Shown: positions 43,432-52,904, numbered from the stretch's first letter. The stretch: 64,000 nucleotides of DNA from CANJBX01 sp035556735 (GCA_035556735.1 DATMFF010000013.1:434001-498000); one strand, 5' to 3'. Translations and numbers: made by a program. Notes: generated by a model from the letters alone, not told the origin.

Positions 43432-45444
43432 TCAGGCGAACTCCAGAATGACGGCATCGACCGGCAAGGTGTCGCCCGGCCTCACCATGATCTTCTTGAC
43501 GACTCCGTCGCGCTCCGCGCGCAGCACGTTCTCCATCTTCATGGCCTCGACCACCGCCAGCGTCTCGCCGGCCTTGACCTCCTGGCCTTCGGCGACGGCG
43601 ACCGATCGCACCAACCCGGGCATCGGACAGTGAACGAACCTGGTGGTGTCGGACGGCGGTTTCGCCGGCATGACGCGCAGCGCATGCGCCTCGCGCTCGG
43701 TATAGACGAACGTGCGCGCCTCGATGCCCTGGAACGCGAGCAGGAAACCGTTGAGCAAGGGGCGCACCTGCACCGCCACGTCGTCGCCGTCCACGTCGCC
43801 GATCCAGACGGGATCGCCGGGCTGCCACGATGACCGCAGCAGCGACGGCGGCCTCTCCGTCCCGCCGGCGAGAGGACGCACCTCGATGGCATTGCCGTCG
43901 CGCCCGACCGCGAGCCCGACCTGGATCTCGCCGAGCCACACCGACCGCCGCCGCTCGCGCGTCACCGGGCGCCCGCCCGCCTGGCCCGAGATGCACCGCT
44001 TGCGCTCGCCCATGACGAAGTCCATGGCCGCAGCCACCGAGGCCAGAACGCGCGCCTGCTCGTCGGTCGGAGCCGCGAGGCCGAAGCCGCCGGGAAACTC
44101 CTCGGCGATGAAGCCGGTCGAGAGCTTGCCCTCGCGCCAGCGCGGATGCTGCATGATCGCGGAGAGGAACGAAATGTTGTGGCGAATGCCTTCGATGGTG
44201 AACGCGTCGAGCGCACGCGCCTGCGCCTCCACCGCGCCGGCGCGCGTGGGCGCGTGCGTCACCAGCTTGGCGATCATCGGATCGTAGTAGATCGAGATCT
44301 CGCCGCCTTCGTAGACGCCGGTGTCGTTGCGCACGGTGACACCGTCGGCAGTACCCTCCGGCGGCGGGCGATAGCGTGTGAGACGGCCGACCGACGGCAG
44401 GAAGTTGCGGTAGGGGTCCTCGGCGTAGACACGGCTCTCGACCGCCCACCCCGTCATCGTCACATCGGCCTGCCTGATGGCGAGGCGCTCGCCCGCCGCC
44501 ACGCGGATCATCTGCTCGACGAGGTCGATGCCGGTGACCAATTCGGTGACCGGGTGCTCGACCTGCAGGCGCGTGTTCATCTCGAGGAAGTAGAAGCTGC
44601 GATCCTGACCGGCGACGAACTCGACGGTGCCGGCGCTGTCGTAGCCGACCGCCTTTGCGAGCGCGACCGCCTGCTCGCCCATCTTGCGCCGCGTCGCCTC
44701 GTCGAGCAGCGGCGACGGCGCCTCCTCCAGGACCTTCTGGTTGCGGCGCTGGATCGAGCATTCGCGCTCGCCGAGGTGGATGATGTTGCCGTGTTTGTCG
44801 CCGAGCACCTGGATCTCGACGTGGCGCGGGTTCTCGATGAACTTCTCGATGAAGACGCGTTCGTCGCCGAACGAGGCGCGCGCCTCAGAGCGTGCGCGCT
44901 CAAATCCCTCGGCGACCTCGGCCGCGGAATTGGCGATGCGCATGCCCTTGCCGCCGCCGCCCGCGGAGGCCTTGATCATGACCGGAAAGCCGATCGACGT
45001 GGCGATCTCGACCGCCTGCCTGTCGTCGTCGATCACGCCGAGATGGCCGGGCACGGTCGAGACCCCGGCGCGGGCCGCCGCTTTCTTGCTCTCGATCTTG
45101 TCACCCATGGCTGCGATCGCCGCCGGGTTCGGGCCGATGAAGGCGATGCCCGCCGACGCGAGCGCCTGCGCGAACTCCGCGCGCTCGGACAGGAACCCGT
45201 AGCCGGGATGCACCGCCTCCGCCCCCGTGCTGCGGCAGGCGGCGACGATCCGCTCGATGACCAGGTAGCTCTCGCCGGCGGGCGCAGGACCGATCGGCAC
45301 GGCCAGATCCGCCATGCTCACGTGCAGGGCGTCGCGGTCGGCATCGGAATAGACGGCAACGGTCGCGATGCCCATGCGCCGCGCGGTCTTGATGATGCGG
45401 CACGCGATCTCGCCGCGGTTGGCGATCAGAATGCGCTTGAACAT
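43432..45444 (-). CDS. pccA: Biotin carboxylase / biotin carrier alpha subunit (propionyl-CoA carboxylase type)
   Basis: A 670-residue alpha subunit of an acyl-CoA carboxylase. The biotin carboxylase domain begins MFKRILIANRGEIACRII, with ATP-grasp features KASAGGGGKGMR, GERECSIQRRNQK and EMNTRLQVEHPVTE. A linker domain follows, then the biotin carrier with the biotinylated Lys in EAMKMEN. The length and single-chain layout fit PccA-type or related alpha subunits; propionyl-CoA is the most likely substrate, but methylcrotonyl- or other acyl-CoA is possible because the beta subunit is not in the window. ATG at 45444. TTGACA lies on the minus strand at 45509-45504, but without a good -10. Confidence 0.9.
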   Translation of the reverse strand: MFKRILIANRGEIACRIIKTARRMGIATVAVYSDADRDALHVSMADLAVPIGPAPAGESYLVIERIVAACRSTGAEAVHPGYGFLSERAEFAQALASAGIAFIGPNPAAIAAMGDKIESKKAAARAGVSTVPGHLGVIDDDRQAVEIATSIGFPVMIKASAGGGGKGMRIANSAAEVAEGFERARSEARASFGDERVFIEKFIENPRHVEIQVLGDKHGNIIHLGERECSIQRRNQKVLEEAPSPLLDEATRRKMGEQAVALAKAVGYDSAGTVEFVAGQDRSFYFLEMNTRLQVEHPVTELVTGIDLVEQMIRVAAGERLAIRQADVTMTGWAVESRVYAEDPYRNFLPSVGRLTRYRPPPEGTADGVTVRNDTGVYEGGEISIYYDPMIAKLVTHAPTRAGAVEAQARALDAFTIEGIRHNISFLSAIMQHPRWREGKLSTGFIAEEFPGGFGLAAPTDEQARVLASVAAAMDFVMGERKRCISGQAGGRPVTRERRRSVWLGEIQVGLAVGRDGNAIEVRPLAGGTERPPSLLRSSWQPGDPVWIGDVDGDDVAVQVRPLLNGFLLAFQGIEARTFVYTEREAHALRVMPAKPPSDTTRFVHCPMPGLVRSVAVAEGQEVKAGETLAVVEAMKMENVLRAERDGVVKKIMVRPGDTLPVDAVILEFA

Positions 45445-45703
45445 GCCGCGACACCGGCCCCGCTGGACGCTGACGGTCTTCGATTGCGGCTTCGGCGGCC
45501 GGTTGTCAATTCGTGCTCGCGGCCGCCTGGCAAAATAATTCCGCGTCCGCCCGCTCGTGCGACGCGGTTGTTCCAATTGCGACGAAAGTCGCAGACGAAT
45601 AATCTCGCCGGTGGCGTGGCTGGCGCCGGTCCTCCGGACTCTCTATATCCTGTGCGAACATCAACGGGCTGCTGCGGCCGGATTTTTTGATTTGGAGGTA
45701 GAC

Positions 45704-46366
45704 ATGGCACTCGCACTTGGCGATACGGCACCGGACTTCGAGGCCGAGACGACGCAGGGCAAGATCAAGTTCCACGATTGGATCGGCGACTCCTGGGCCG
45801 TGCTGTTCTCGCATCCCAAGGATTTCACCCCGATCTGCACGACCGAGCTCGGCTACATGGCGCGCATCAAGCCCGAGTTCGACAAGCGCGGCGTCAAGAT
45901 CATCGGCCTCTCGGTCGATCCGGTCGACAACCACGCGAAGTGGGCCGAGGACATCAAGGACACCCAGGGCTTTGCGCCGAACTATCCGATGATCGGCGAC
46001 ACCGACCTCAAGGTCGCGAAGCTGTACGGCATGCTGCCGGCGGCCGAGACCGGCACTTCCGAGGGGCGCACCGCCGCCAACAACCAGACCGTCCGTACGG
46101 TGTTCGTGATCGGCCCCGACAAGAAGATCAAGCTCCACCTTGCCTACCCGATGACGACCGGCCGGAACTTCGACGAGATCCTGCGCGTCATCGACTCGCT
46201 GCAACTCACCGCCAAGCACAAGGTGGCGACCCCGGCGAACTGGAAACACGGCGACGACGTCGTCATCTCCACCTCGGTCACCGACGAGGAAGCCAAGAAG
46301 ACCTATCCGCAAGGCTGGAAGGCGCTGCGCCCCTACCTGCGCATCGTGCCGCAGCCGCGCTCCTGA
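45704..46366 (+). CDS. 1-Cys peroxiredoxin (Prx6 type)
   Basis: A 220-residue peroxidase that reduces H2O2 and organic peroxides. The peroxidatic Cys is in DFTPICTTELG (about residue 46). The extended C-terminal domain with PANWKHGDDVVI is that of Prx6/AhpC2 proteins, and no resolving cysteine is present. ATG 45704 is preceded by TTGGAGGTAGAC. It is divergent from pccA across 259 bp and is followed by a strong terminator. Confidence 0.94.
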   Translation: MALALGDTAPDFEAETTQGKIKFHDWIGDSWAVLFSHPKDFTPICTTELGYMARIKPEFDKRGVKIIGLSVDPVDNHAKWAEDIKDTQGFAPNYPMIGDTDLKVAKLYGMLPAAETGTSEGRTAANNQTVRTVFVIGPDKKIKLHLAYPMTTGRNFDEILRVIDSLQLTAKHKVATPANWKHGDDVVISTSVTDEEAKKTYPQGWKALRPYLRIVPQPRS

Positions 46367-46388
46367 TCAACAACACTTGCGATCTGCG

Positions 46389-46422
46389 AAGGGCGTGGCG
46401 CGTGCCGCGCCCTTTTTCTTTT
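46389..46422 (+). terminator. Intrinsic terminator after the peroxiredoxin gene
   Basis: AAGGGCGTGGC (46389-46399) pairs with GCCGCGCCCTT (46404-46414) in an 11-bp stem with one G-U and a GCGT loop. TTTTCTTTT follows. This is the clearest intrinsic terminator in the window, 22 bp after the stop codon. Confidence 0.9.
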
Positions 46423-46437
46423 CGGCCGCACTGGTCC

Positions 46438-46959
46438 TCAGTCCGTCGACTGCTTCGCGTCTGCCAAGGCGGACCGTCCCGTGGCTTCATCGACCGGGAC
46501 GAACCTGATGGGGCCTTCGCTCGACGCCACGGATCCGGCGATCACACCGCCGGCGACACCTCCGACCGCCATCCCGACCACCAGCGCCTTTGCGCGATCG
46601 CTCATCACAGTGGAAAAATAATAGGTCTTTCCGGGCTGAGTCCGGAAATCGTGCGTGGTGACGCCATAGCCAAACGACTTCTCGGACGCGAGTTGGTGCA
46701 CGCCGGCCGGCACGTCGCGATAGACGAAGCCTCCCCTGCGCAAGGTGCCCATGGGCCGGCCGTCGAGGTTGACCGTGAAATCGGTCGTCCAGTGGTTGGG
46801 ATAGACGACGACGCGTGACGTCCCGTTGCCGGGCCTGTGCATCGATGAGAACGCCGGACCGCTCGGGAGGCTTGCGCACCCGCCGATCAAGAGCGCGATC
46901 ATCAGGGACAGAACAGCACCCAGGCGCGCCCGAGGCGCGCGTTCACACCAGACTTGCAT
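46438..46959 (-). CDS. Lipoprotein with DUF2846-like domain and glycine zipper
   Basis: A 173-residue predicted lipoprotein. The signal ends in a lipobox LIGGC (Cys about residue 28). The domain reads VNLDGRPMGTLRRGGFVYRD and PGKTYYFSTV, the pattern of DUF2846. A glycine-zipper-like stretch AVGGVAGGVIAG follows near residue 137, suggesting membrane contact. The start at 46959 (MQVWCER) is chosen because it gives a normal signal peptide; the frame stays open much further upstream across the Bug gene on the other strand. Function unknown. Confidence 0.82.
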   Translation of the reverse strand: MQVWCERAPRARLGAVLSLMIALLIGGCASLPSGPAFSSMHRPGNGTSRVVVYPNHWTTDFTVNLDGRPMGTLRRGGFVYRDVPAGVHQLASEKSFGYGVTTHDFRTQPGKTYYFSTVMSDRAKALVVGMAVGGVAGGVIAGSVASSEGPIRFVPVDEATGRSALADAKQSTD

Positions 46960-47127
46960 TGAAGAAACCCCCCGCCCTTCGCGCTGGGATTGTAGGACCC
47001 GGTAGTTCGCCACGCAACCGAACGCGCGGTTTGCCTTCAGGCGAATCCGGTAGCCGGCCGATGCAGGCGCGCTAATATGCCGGGCAAGGGCGCCCGCCTG
47101 CGCCGGACAACATCGGAGGAAAGGCTC

Positions 47128-48108
47128 ATGCGTGTCACGCGCCGCGGCGCTGCCGCTCTTCTTGTCATCGGGGCAAGCGCGGTCGCGATGTCGACGCCGG
47201 CCTTCGCCCAGGGCGACAAGCCTCCCGTACGCATCGTCGTCGGCCTCGCCGCCGGCGGCACCAACGACCTGATCGCGCGCGAACTCGCCGAGCGGCTGCG
47301 CGCCATCACCGGCGAACCGCACGTCGTCGAAAACAAGCCGGGGGCCACGCAGCGCATCGCGCTTGGCGAGGTGAAGAAATCCGAACCCGACGGGCGCACG
47401 CTCCTGCTGGCGACCAATACTCCCTTCTCGATCCTGCCGGCGGTCTATGGCTCGAAGGTCGGCTACGACGCGGTCAAGGACTTCACCCCGATCGCACGCG
47501 TGGTGAAGTTCGACATCGGCATCGCCACCGGGCCGAAGGTGAACGCCAAAAGCTTCGCCGACTACGTCGCGTGGTGCAAAGCCAACCCGTCCCAGGCCGC
47601 GTTCGGAACGCCCGGCGCGGGAACCTCGTCGCACTTCATCGGAGTCATGATCGGCAAGGCGATCGGCGTGCCACTCGCGCACGTACCGTACCGCGGCGGC
47701 ACCCCCGCGCAGACGGACCTCATCGGCGGGCACCTGCCGATGCTGATCAACGGCCTCGCCGACATGATGCCGAACCACAAGGCGGGCAAGCTCACCGTGG
47801 TCGCGGTGACGGGCGCCAAGCGCTCGCCCCTGCTGCCCGAGGCCCCGACCCTGAAGGAGCTGGGGATCGAGGTCGACGCCGACATCGCGGTCGACGTCTA
47901 CGGCCCGGCCAGCATGGCGCCGGACCTCGTCAAGAGGATCAATGCCAATATCGTCCAGGCGCTGAACGTCCCGGAGACGCGCAGCAAGCTCTCCACCTAT
48001 GGCGTCGTGATCGCGCCTTCGACGCCGCAAGAGCTCGCGCAGGCGCAGCTCGCCGAGATGAAGATGTGGCTCGAACCGGTGCGGGCGAGCGGCTACACCG
48101 GCGAATAG
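47128..48108 (+). CDS. Bug/TctC family periplasmic solute-binding protein
   Basis: A 326-residue receptor with signal peptide ending AFAQG (about residue 27). The Bug fold is shown by VRIVVGLAAGGTNDLIAREL, VVENKPGATQR, and VPYRGGTPAQTDLIGGHLPM. It is only distantly similar to the other Bug protein of this window. ATG 47128 is preceded by AGGAAAGGCTC. No transporter membrane components are next to it. It is convergent with potF, 7 bp apart. Confidence 0.92.
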   Translation: MRVTRRGAAALLVIGASAVAMSTPAFAQGDKPPVRIVVGLAAGGTNDLIARELAERLRAITGEPHVVENKPGATQRIALGEVKKSEPDGRTLLLATNTPFSILPAVYGSKVGYDAVKDFTPIARVVKFDIGIATGPKVNAKSFADYVAWCKANPSQAAFGTPGAGTSSHFIGVMIGKAIGVPLAHVPYRGGTPAQTDLIGGHLPMLINGLADMMPNHKAGKLTVVAVTGAKRSPLLPEAPTLKELGIEVDADIAVDVYGPASMAPDLVKRINANIVQALNVPETRSKLSTYGVVIAPSTPQELAQAQLAEMKMWLEPVRASGYTGE

Positions 48109-48115
48109 AGAATGC

Positions 48116-49210
48116 TCACCGCCCGGTCTTGATCCGCGTCCACAGGCGATTGATCGTGCGCTGTGCGCGCGGGTCGCGTGCCGAGATGGTGTAGAGCTTC
48201 GCCATCGTGGCGGCGTCGGGATAGACCGTCGGATCGTTGCGCACGGATGGGTCGATCGGCTGGATGTCCGGCGTCACGCCATTGGCGTAGCCGAGATAAT
48301 TCGTGCTCTTGGCGGCGACATCCGGGCGCATCAGGTAGTTGATCAGCGCGTGCGCCTCCTCGACGTTCCTGGCGTCCTTGGGAATGGCGAGATTGTCGAA
48401 GAACATCTGCGCCCCTTCCTTGGGGATCGCATAGCCGACCTCGACCCCGGCCTTGGCCTCCGCGGCGCGCTTCTGCGCCTGCTTGATGTCGCCGGACCAC
48501 CCCACGACGAGGCAGATCTCGCCGCCGGCCAGCGCGTTGAGATACTCCGACGAATGGAACTTGCGCACGGAGGGCCGGATGCTCTCAAGAAGGTCGGCCG
48601 CCTTCTGCAGGTTGGCGGCGTCGAGCGAATTGGGGTCGAAACCGAGGTAGTGCAGCGCGGCCGGCATGATGTCGTCGGCCGAGTCGAGCATATGGACGCC
48701 GCAATCCTTGAACTTGGCAATGTTCTCCGGCTTGAACACGATCGCCCAGCTGTCGATCGCCGCTCCGCCCAGCGCGTCACGCGCCTTCGCGACGTTGTAG
48801 CCGATGCCGGTCGTGCCCCACATGTAATTCACGGCATGCTGGTTGCCCGGGTCGTAACTCGCGAGCCGCTTGGCGATCTCCGGCCACTGATTTGCGATGT
48901 TGGGAAGCTTGGATTTGTCGAGCTTGAGGAAAACGCCGGCCTTGATCTGGCGCTCGAGGAAATAGCCTGTCGGCACCACCACGTCGTAACCGGATTTGCC
49001 CGCCAGCAGCTTCGTCTCGAGCGTGTCGTTGGAATCGAAGGTGTCGTAGCGGACCTTGATGCCGGTTTCCTTGGTGAATCCGTCGAGGACCGTCGGGCCG
49101 ATGTAGTCCGACCAGTTGTAGAAGTTGACGACGCGCTCCTGCGCGCCGGCCGGCGATGTCGCAGCGCCCATGAACGCGAGCGCGACGAGTGCCCTCACCG
49201 CTCCCCGCAT
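48116..49210 (-). CDS. potF: Putrescine-type periplasmic binding protein PotF
   Basis: A 364-residue ABC-transporter binding protein. The signal peptide ends near SPAGAQ (about residue 23). Matches to PotF are extensive: NFYNWSDYIGP, DTFDSNDTLETKLLAG, YMWGTTGIGYN, FHSSEYLNALAGGEICL and GWSGDIKQA. Conserved aromatic and acidic residues fit polyamine binding. The ATPase and permease genes (PotGHI) are absent here, so it must pair with a transporter encoded elsewhere. It is the last gene of the minus-strand run kup, rhodanese, DUF3551, potF, with only 2 bp after DUF3551. Confidence 0.92.
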   Translation of the reverse strand: MRGAVRALVALAFMGAATSPAGAQERVVNFYNWSDYIGPTVLDGFTKETGIKVRYDTFDSNDTLETKLLAGKSGYDVVVPTGYFLERQIKAGVFLKLDKSKLPNIANQWPEIAKRLASYDPGNQHAVNYMWGTTGIGYNVAKARDALGGAAIDSWAIVFKPENIAKFKDCGVHMLDSADDIMPAALHYLGFDPNSLDAANLQKAADLLESIRPSVRKFHSSEYLNALAGGEICLVVGWSGDIKQAQKRAAEAKAGVEVGYAIPKEGAQMFFDNLAIPKDARNVEEAHALINYLMRPDVAAKSTNYLGYANGVTPDIQPIDPSVRNDPTVYPDAATMAKLYTISARDPRAQRTINRLWTRIKTGR

Positions 49211-49212
49211 GA

Positions 49213-49488
49213 TCAGCGATAAACGCGCTTGCCGCGCCTTTGCGCGCGCTCGACGTAGTAGGGATTGAGCCGGCAGGTCCCGCCGACGCCGCGCTGCGCG
49301 ACGTTGCATTGCTCGAACGTCGCATAGCCGCATTCGAAGAGTTCCGTCATCGCGCTCAGGCACCATTTCTGGCCGTAATAGTTCCAGAACCAGTTGTTCG
49401 ACTGGACGCGGTAGCCGGCCTGCGCCGTGCCGCCTGCCAGCAGCAGACCTGCCACCAACGCAATTCCGACGATCGATCCTCGCTGCAC
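49213..49488 (-). CDS. Small secreted DUF3551 protein
   Basis: A 91-residue protein with a signal peptide (cleavage near TAQA-GY, about residue 24). The mature part is Cys- and aromatic-rich: WCLSAM, FECGYATFEQC and GGTCRLNPYYVERA, the DUF3551 pattern. Four cysteines could form two disulfides in the periplasm. The family is found mainly in Bradyrhizobium-like bacteria, usually in many copies, with no known function. It starts with GTG at 49488, preceded by GAGGTGAC, 9 bp after the rhodanese stop. Confidence 0.85.
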   Translation of the reverse strand: MQRGSIVGIALVAGLLLAGGTAQAGYRVQSNNWFWNYYGQKWCLSAMTELFECGYATFEQCNVAQRGVGGTCRLNPYYVERAQRRGKRVYR

Positions 49489-49497
49489 GGCGTCACC

Positions 49498-49815
49498 TCA
49501 TCGCTCGACCGGAAGGCCCGCGGCCTTCCACGCCTTCAATCCACCCGCCAGATGGGCATCGTACGGCAGTCCGGCGGCCTGCGCGAGTTGCGAGGCGGCG
49601 ACCGAGCGAATGCCCGAAGCGCAGGAAAACACCACCAGGCGGCCTTGCGGGTCGGGAAGCCCGCCCGGATCGAACACCGACATCGGCATAACGTGCGCGC
49701 CCGCGATCCGCTCCATCTCGATCTCGCGAGGCTCGCGCACGTCGACGATCAGCATCGTGCCCTCGGCGAGGCCGCGCTCGACCTCCTGCGGCGCGAGATC
49801 GCGTACGGTTGTCAT
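49498..49815 (-). CDS. Single-domain rhodanese
   Basis: A 105-residue sulfurtransferase. The catalytic cysteine lies in VVFSCASGIRS (about residue 64), with the rhodanese motifs VDVREPREIE and LAGGLKAWKAAGLPV. No signal peptide, so cytoplasmic. The ATG at 49815 is preceded by GGAGGAGGCAG. It may handle persulfide sulfur; a link with the DUF3551 and PotF genes that follow is positional only. Confidence 0.9.
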   Translation of the reverse strand: MTTVRDLAPQEVERGLAEGTMLIVDVREPREIEMERIAGAHVMPMSVFDPGGLPDPQGRLVVFSCASGIRSVAASQLAQAAGLPYDAHLAGGLKAWKAAGLPVER

Positions 49816-49902
49816 CTGCCTCCTCCGCATGCCCGGGCGGCCCGGCTGCCCTCAACTGCGACTGCCGGCGGCCGCGGCTCGCAAATCGCGGCACGCATTC
49901 CG

Positions 49903-51819
49903 TCAGATCGTCACTTGCGTGCCCACTTCGACCACCCGGCCGGTCGGGATGTGGAAGAAGTCGCTGGCGTCGTTCGCGCTCTTGGCCAATGCGATGAACA
50001 GGCGGTCCTGCCAGCGCGGCATGCCGGAATGGACGGCCGGCTTGAGCGCGCGGCGCGACAGGAAGAACGATGTCGACATGATGTCGAAGGGCCAGCCGCC
50101 TTGCTTGCGGGCGATGGCCAGCGCGTTCGGCACGTTCGGCGTTTCCATGAAGCCGAACTTGAGCTCGAGCCGCGAGAACCGCGGCGACAGCTCGATCGTG
50201 CGGATACGGTCCTCGTGCGACACGCGCGGCGTGTCGGCGGTCACGATCGTCATGATGACGTTGTGCTCGTGCAGAACCTTGTTGTGCTTGAGATTGTGCA
50301 GCAGCGCGGTCGGCGCGGAGTCTGGATCGCTGGTCAGAAAGATCGCCGCCCCTGGAACGATATGAGGCGGCTTCTTCTCGAGGCTTTTGACGAGCGACTC
50401 GAGCGGCACTTCGGTGCGGCGGGTCTTGCTGGCGAGCAGCAGAGTGCCGCGCCGCCACGTAACGATCATGACCACGATCGCCGCCGCGAATACCAGCGGC
50501 ACCCAGGCCCCCTGCAGCAGCTTGAGCAGATTCGCGAACAGGAACGTGAAGTCGAGCGCGACCAGCGGCACCATGAGCAGGGCCGCGTTCCAGGGACGCC
50601 AGCCCCACAGCTTCCAGATCACGATGAACCCGAGCACGCCGTCCACCACCATCGTGGTGGTCACGGCGATGCCATAGGCCGACGCGAGGTTGCTGGACGT
50701 GCGGAACATCGCCACCAGCAGCAGCACGCCGGTCAACAGCGCCCAATTGACGCGCGGGATGTAGATCTGGCCCAGCCGTGTTTCAGACGTGTGGCGGATC
50801 GCGAGGCGTGGAATGAGTCCGAGCTGGATCGCCTGCTGGGTGAGTGAATAGGCGCCCGTAATCACGGCCTGGCTGGCGATGATGGTGGCGAGCGTCGCGA
50901 GGATGACGACGCCCGGGAGAATTGACTCCGGAAACAGCAGGAAGAACGGATTCTTGAGCGCCCCCGGGTGCGCGAGCACCAGCGCGCCCTGCGCGAAATA
51001 ATTGATCACCAGCGACGGCAGAACCAGCAGCAGCCAGGCGGTCTGGATCGGGCGGCGTCCGAAATGACCGAGGTCGGCGTAGAGCGCCTCGCCGCCGGTC
51101 ACCGTGAGGAACACAAGCCCGAGGGTCACGAGCGCGATCACGCCATGGTCGAGCATGAAGCGGACCGCGTGCAGCGGGTTGACCGCGGCGAACACCCGCG
51201 GGTCGTCGAACAGATGGGTAAAGCCGGCGACCGCCATGGAGACGAACCAGATCACCATGATGGGACCGAACAGCGCCGCCACCCGCGCCGTGCCGTGCGA
51301 TTGCACCGCGAACAGCGCGACCAGGATGACCACCGTCATGGGCACCACGAAATGCTCCATCGCCGGTGCGACGACGTTCAAGCCCTCCACGGCGGAGAGC
51401 ACCGAAATGGCGGGCGTGATCACGGAATCGCCGTAGAACATCGCCGCGCCGAGCGTCCCGAGCATGAAGATCATTGCGGTGCGTCGCCCGACCGCGCGCG
51501 AAGCCAGCGCGGTCAGCGAGAGGGTGCCGCCCTCCCCGTTGTTGTCGGCGCGCAGCAGGATCAGCACGTACTTGATCGTGACCGTAATGATCAGCGACCA
51601 GAACATGAGGGAAAGGACGCCCAGAACCGGCGCGAGCGAGATCGGCTGCTCTCCGGTCGCGGCGGTGAGCGCCTCGCGGAAGGCGTACAGCGGGCTGGTG
51701 CCAATGTCGCCGTAGACGACGCCGACGCTGCCGATGATCAAGCCGAACTGCCGGGTCGGCTTGGCGTGCGCGGCCGATGGGTCTCCGGGCGAGCCCGCCG
51801 CGCGAATAGCATGTGCCAT
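49903..51819 (-). CDS. kup: Potassium uptake protein Kup
   Basis: A 638-residue K+/H+ symporter of the KUP/HAK family in the inner membrane. The signature VVYGDIGTSPLYAFREAL lies near residue 34, DNNGEGGTLSL near 93, and about 12 TM segments span residues 25-450. A cytoplasmic C-terminal domain follows (about 455-638). Full length, no disruption. A probable extended -10 promoter lies 41 bp upstream of the ATG. Confidence 0.96.
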   Translation of the reverse strand: MAHAIRAAGSPGDPSAAHAKPTRQFGLIIGSVGVVYGDIGTSPLYAFREALTAATGEQPISLAPVLGVLSLMFWSLIITVTIKYVLILLRADNNGEGGTLSLTALASRAVGRRTAMIFMLGTLGAAMFYGDSVITPAISVLSAVEGLNVVAPAMEHFVVPMTVVILVALFAVQSHGTARVAALFGPIMVIWFVSMAVAGFTHLFDDPRVFAAVNPLHAVRFMLDHGVIALVTLGLVFLTVTGGEALYADLGHFGRRPIQTAWLLLVLPSLVINYFAQGALVLAHPGALKNPFFLLFPESILPGVVILATLATIIASQAVITGAYSLTQQAIQLGLIPRLAIRHTSETRLGQIYIPRVNWALLTGVLLLVAMFRTSSNLASAYGIAVTTTMVVDGVLGFIVIWKLWGWRPWNAALLMVPLVALDFTFLFANLLKLLQGAWVPLVFAAAIVVMIVTWRRGTLLLASKTRRTEVPLESLVKSLEKKPPHIVPGAAIFLTSDPDSAPTALLHNLKHNKVLHEHNVIMTIVTADTPRVSHEDRIRTIELSPRFSRLELKFGFMETPNVPNALAIARKQGGWPFDIMSTSFFLSRRALKPAVHSGMPRWQDRLFIALAKSANDASDFFHIPTGRVVEVGTQVTI

Positions 51820-51859
51820 GTACTACAGCGCTGTTGCCGCCGCCGTGGAAACGGGCGCC

Positions 51860-51868
51860 CTTATAGCA
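51860..51868 (-). promoter_or_regulatory. Extended -10 promoter element for kup
   Basis: On the minus strand TGCTATAAG (extended -10 TGnTATAAT-like) lies 41 bp upstream of the kup ATG. The -35 region is only T-rich, which is acceptable for an extended -10 promoter. Confidence 0.4.
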
Positions 51869-51966
51869 CCCGCTGTCGCGAAGAAAAATGCAATTTAGTC
51901 CTATCGGGTTGCGTGTTTACCCCCGTGGGCCGCAACCATTTTTTTCGGCGCCCGGCGGGTATGGCG

Positions 51967-52791
51967 CTACGGCTTGAAATCGATCGGAATCGGCGGCTCT
52001 TCGCGCATCAATGTGATCGTCACGCGGCGGTTTGCCGCAATATACGGATCGTCCGGGAACAGCGGCTGCGTGTCCGCGCGCCCGCTGACCATGTAGAAAT
52101 TGGACGCGGGCACGCCCTCCGCCTCGAGAATCTGGCGAACCACGGTGGCCCTGTCTGTGGACAATTCCCAGGGTCCATAGCCGGAACGCGGGGGCACCCG
52201 CGAAGCGGCGGAATGTCCGGTGATCGTGATGCGGTAGGGCACCGCCTTGAGCGCGCTTGCGATCTTCACGAGGGCCCGACGCGTGCGCTCGTAGGGCTGG
52301 CGGCCGTTCTCGGGGAACATCGCCCGCCCGTCCTGGTCGACGATCTCGATGTTCAGGCCGTCCTTGGTCTCCTCGATCACGATGTTCTTCGACACTTCGG
52401 AGATCTCGGGAAGATCCTGCAGCGCCTGGCGCAGCGACGCAGCGGCCAGGGCGAAGGCGCGATCCTTCTTGAGCCGCATGGCGTTGCTGCGGTCGCGGTC
52501 GTGCGGCTCGGGCGCCGGATTGCCGGTCGCCTCCTCGGGCGGGATGTGCTCGACGTTCTTGAGCTTCGGGCGCGTGGGCAGCCCCGGAATCTCGATGATC
52601 CCGGAATATCGCACGTTGTTCTGCACGCCGAAGGCGTCGCGCATCGAACCTGCGACGATCTGAAGCTTGTGCTGGTCCTGATTGGAGAACGCGACAAGCA
52701 TCACGAAGAAGCTCATGAGCAGGCCCATGAGATCGGCGAACGTCACGAACCAGCCGTGACCTCCGTGTGCACCCCCGCGCTTCTTCGCCAT
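51967..52791 (-). CDS. motB: MotB-like stator/OmpA-domain protein
   Basis: A 274-residue protein with one N-terminal TM helix (about 14-35) containing the ion-binding Asp in WFVTFADLMGLLMSFF, as in MotB/PomB. The C-terminal OmpA-type peptidoglycan-binding domain (about 150-265) has ITITGHSAAS, WELSTDRATVV and AANRRVTITL. The usual GHTD/GHSD motif reads GHSA, so one conserved Asp is missing. It follows the MotA-like gene on the same strand after 113 bp, consistent with a stator unit. TolR or ExbD are less likely because those lack the OmpA domain. Confidence 0.87.
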   Translation of the reverse strand: MAKKRGGAHGGHGWFVTFADLMGLLMSFFVMLVAFSNQDQHKLQIVAGSMRDAFGVQNNVRYSGIIEIPGLPTRPKLKNVEHIPPEEATGNPAPEPHDRDRSNAMRLKKDRAFALAAASLRQALQDLPEISEVSKNIVIEETKDGLNIEIVDQDGRAMFPENGRQPYERTRRALVKIASALKAVPYRITITGHSAASRVPPRSGYGPWELSTDRATVVRQILEAEGVPASNFYMVSGRADTQPLFPDDPYIAANRRVTITLMREEPPIPIDFKP

Positions 52792-52904
52792 GACGCTCGC
52801 AACTCTGCTCTGTTCTAGAGCGCAATCCGCTCAAGCCGTTCGGCCGTTGCCGATCGCCCGTCCGTTGTCCATCCCGATGCGCCGAACCCGTTCTGGTTCG
52901 CCGA

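Noticed and set aside
45481..45509. Promoter for the pccA-type gene
   Set aside because: TTGACA is perfect on the minus strand at 45509-45504, but no acceptable -10 lies 16-18 bp downstream.
46438..48030. A 530-codon open frame on the minus strand
   Set aside because: Only its last third is a real gene (the DUF2846-like lipoprotein from 46959). The rest is the complement of the Bug receptor gene, a common effect in GC-rich DNA.
52811..52900. Short inverted repeats (GAGCG-CAATC-CGCTC and CGAACC-CGTTCT-GGTTCG) between the MotA- and MotB-like genes
   Set aside because: The stems are only 5-6 bp with no T-run; they may be rhizobial intergenic repeats, but the evidence is too thin for a feature.
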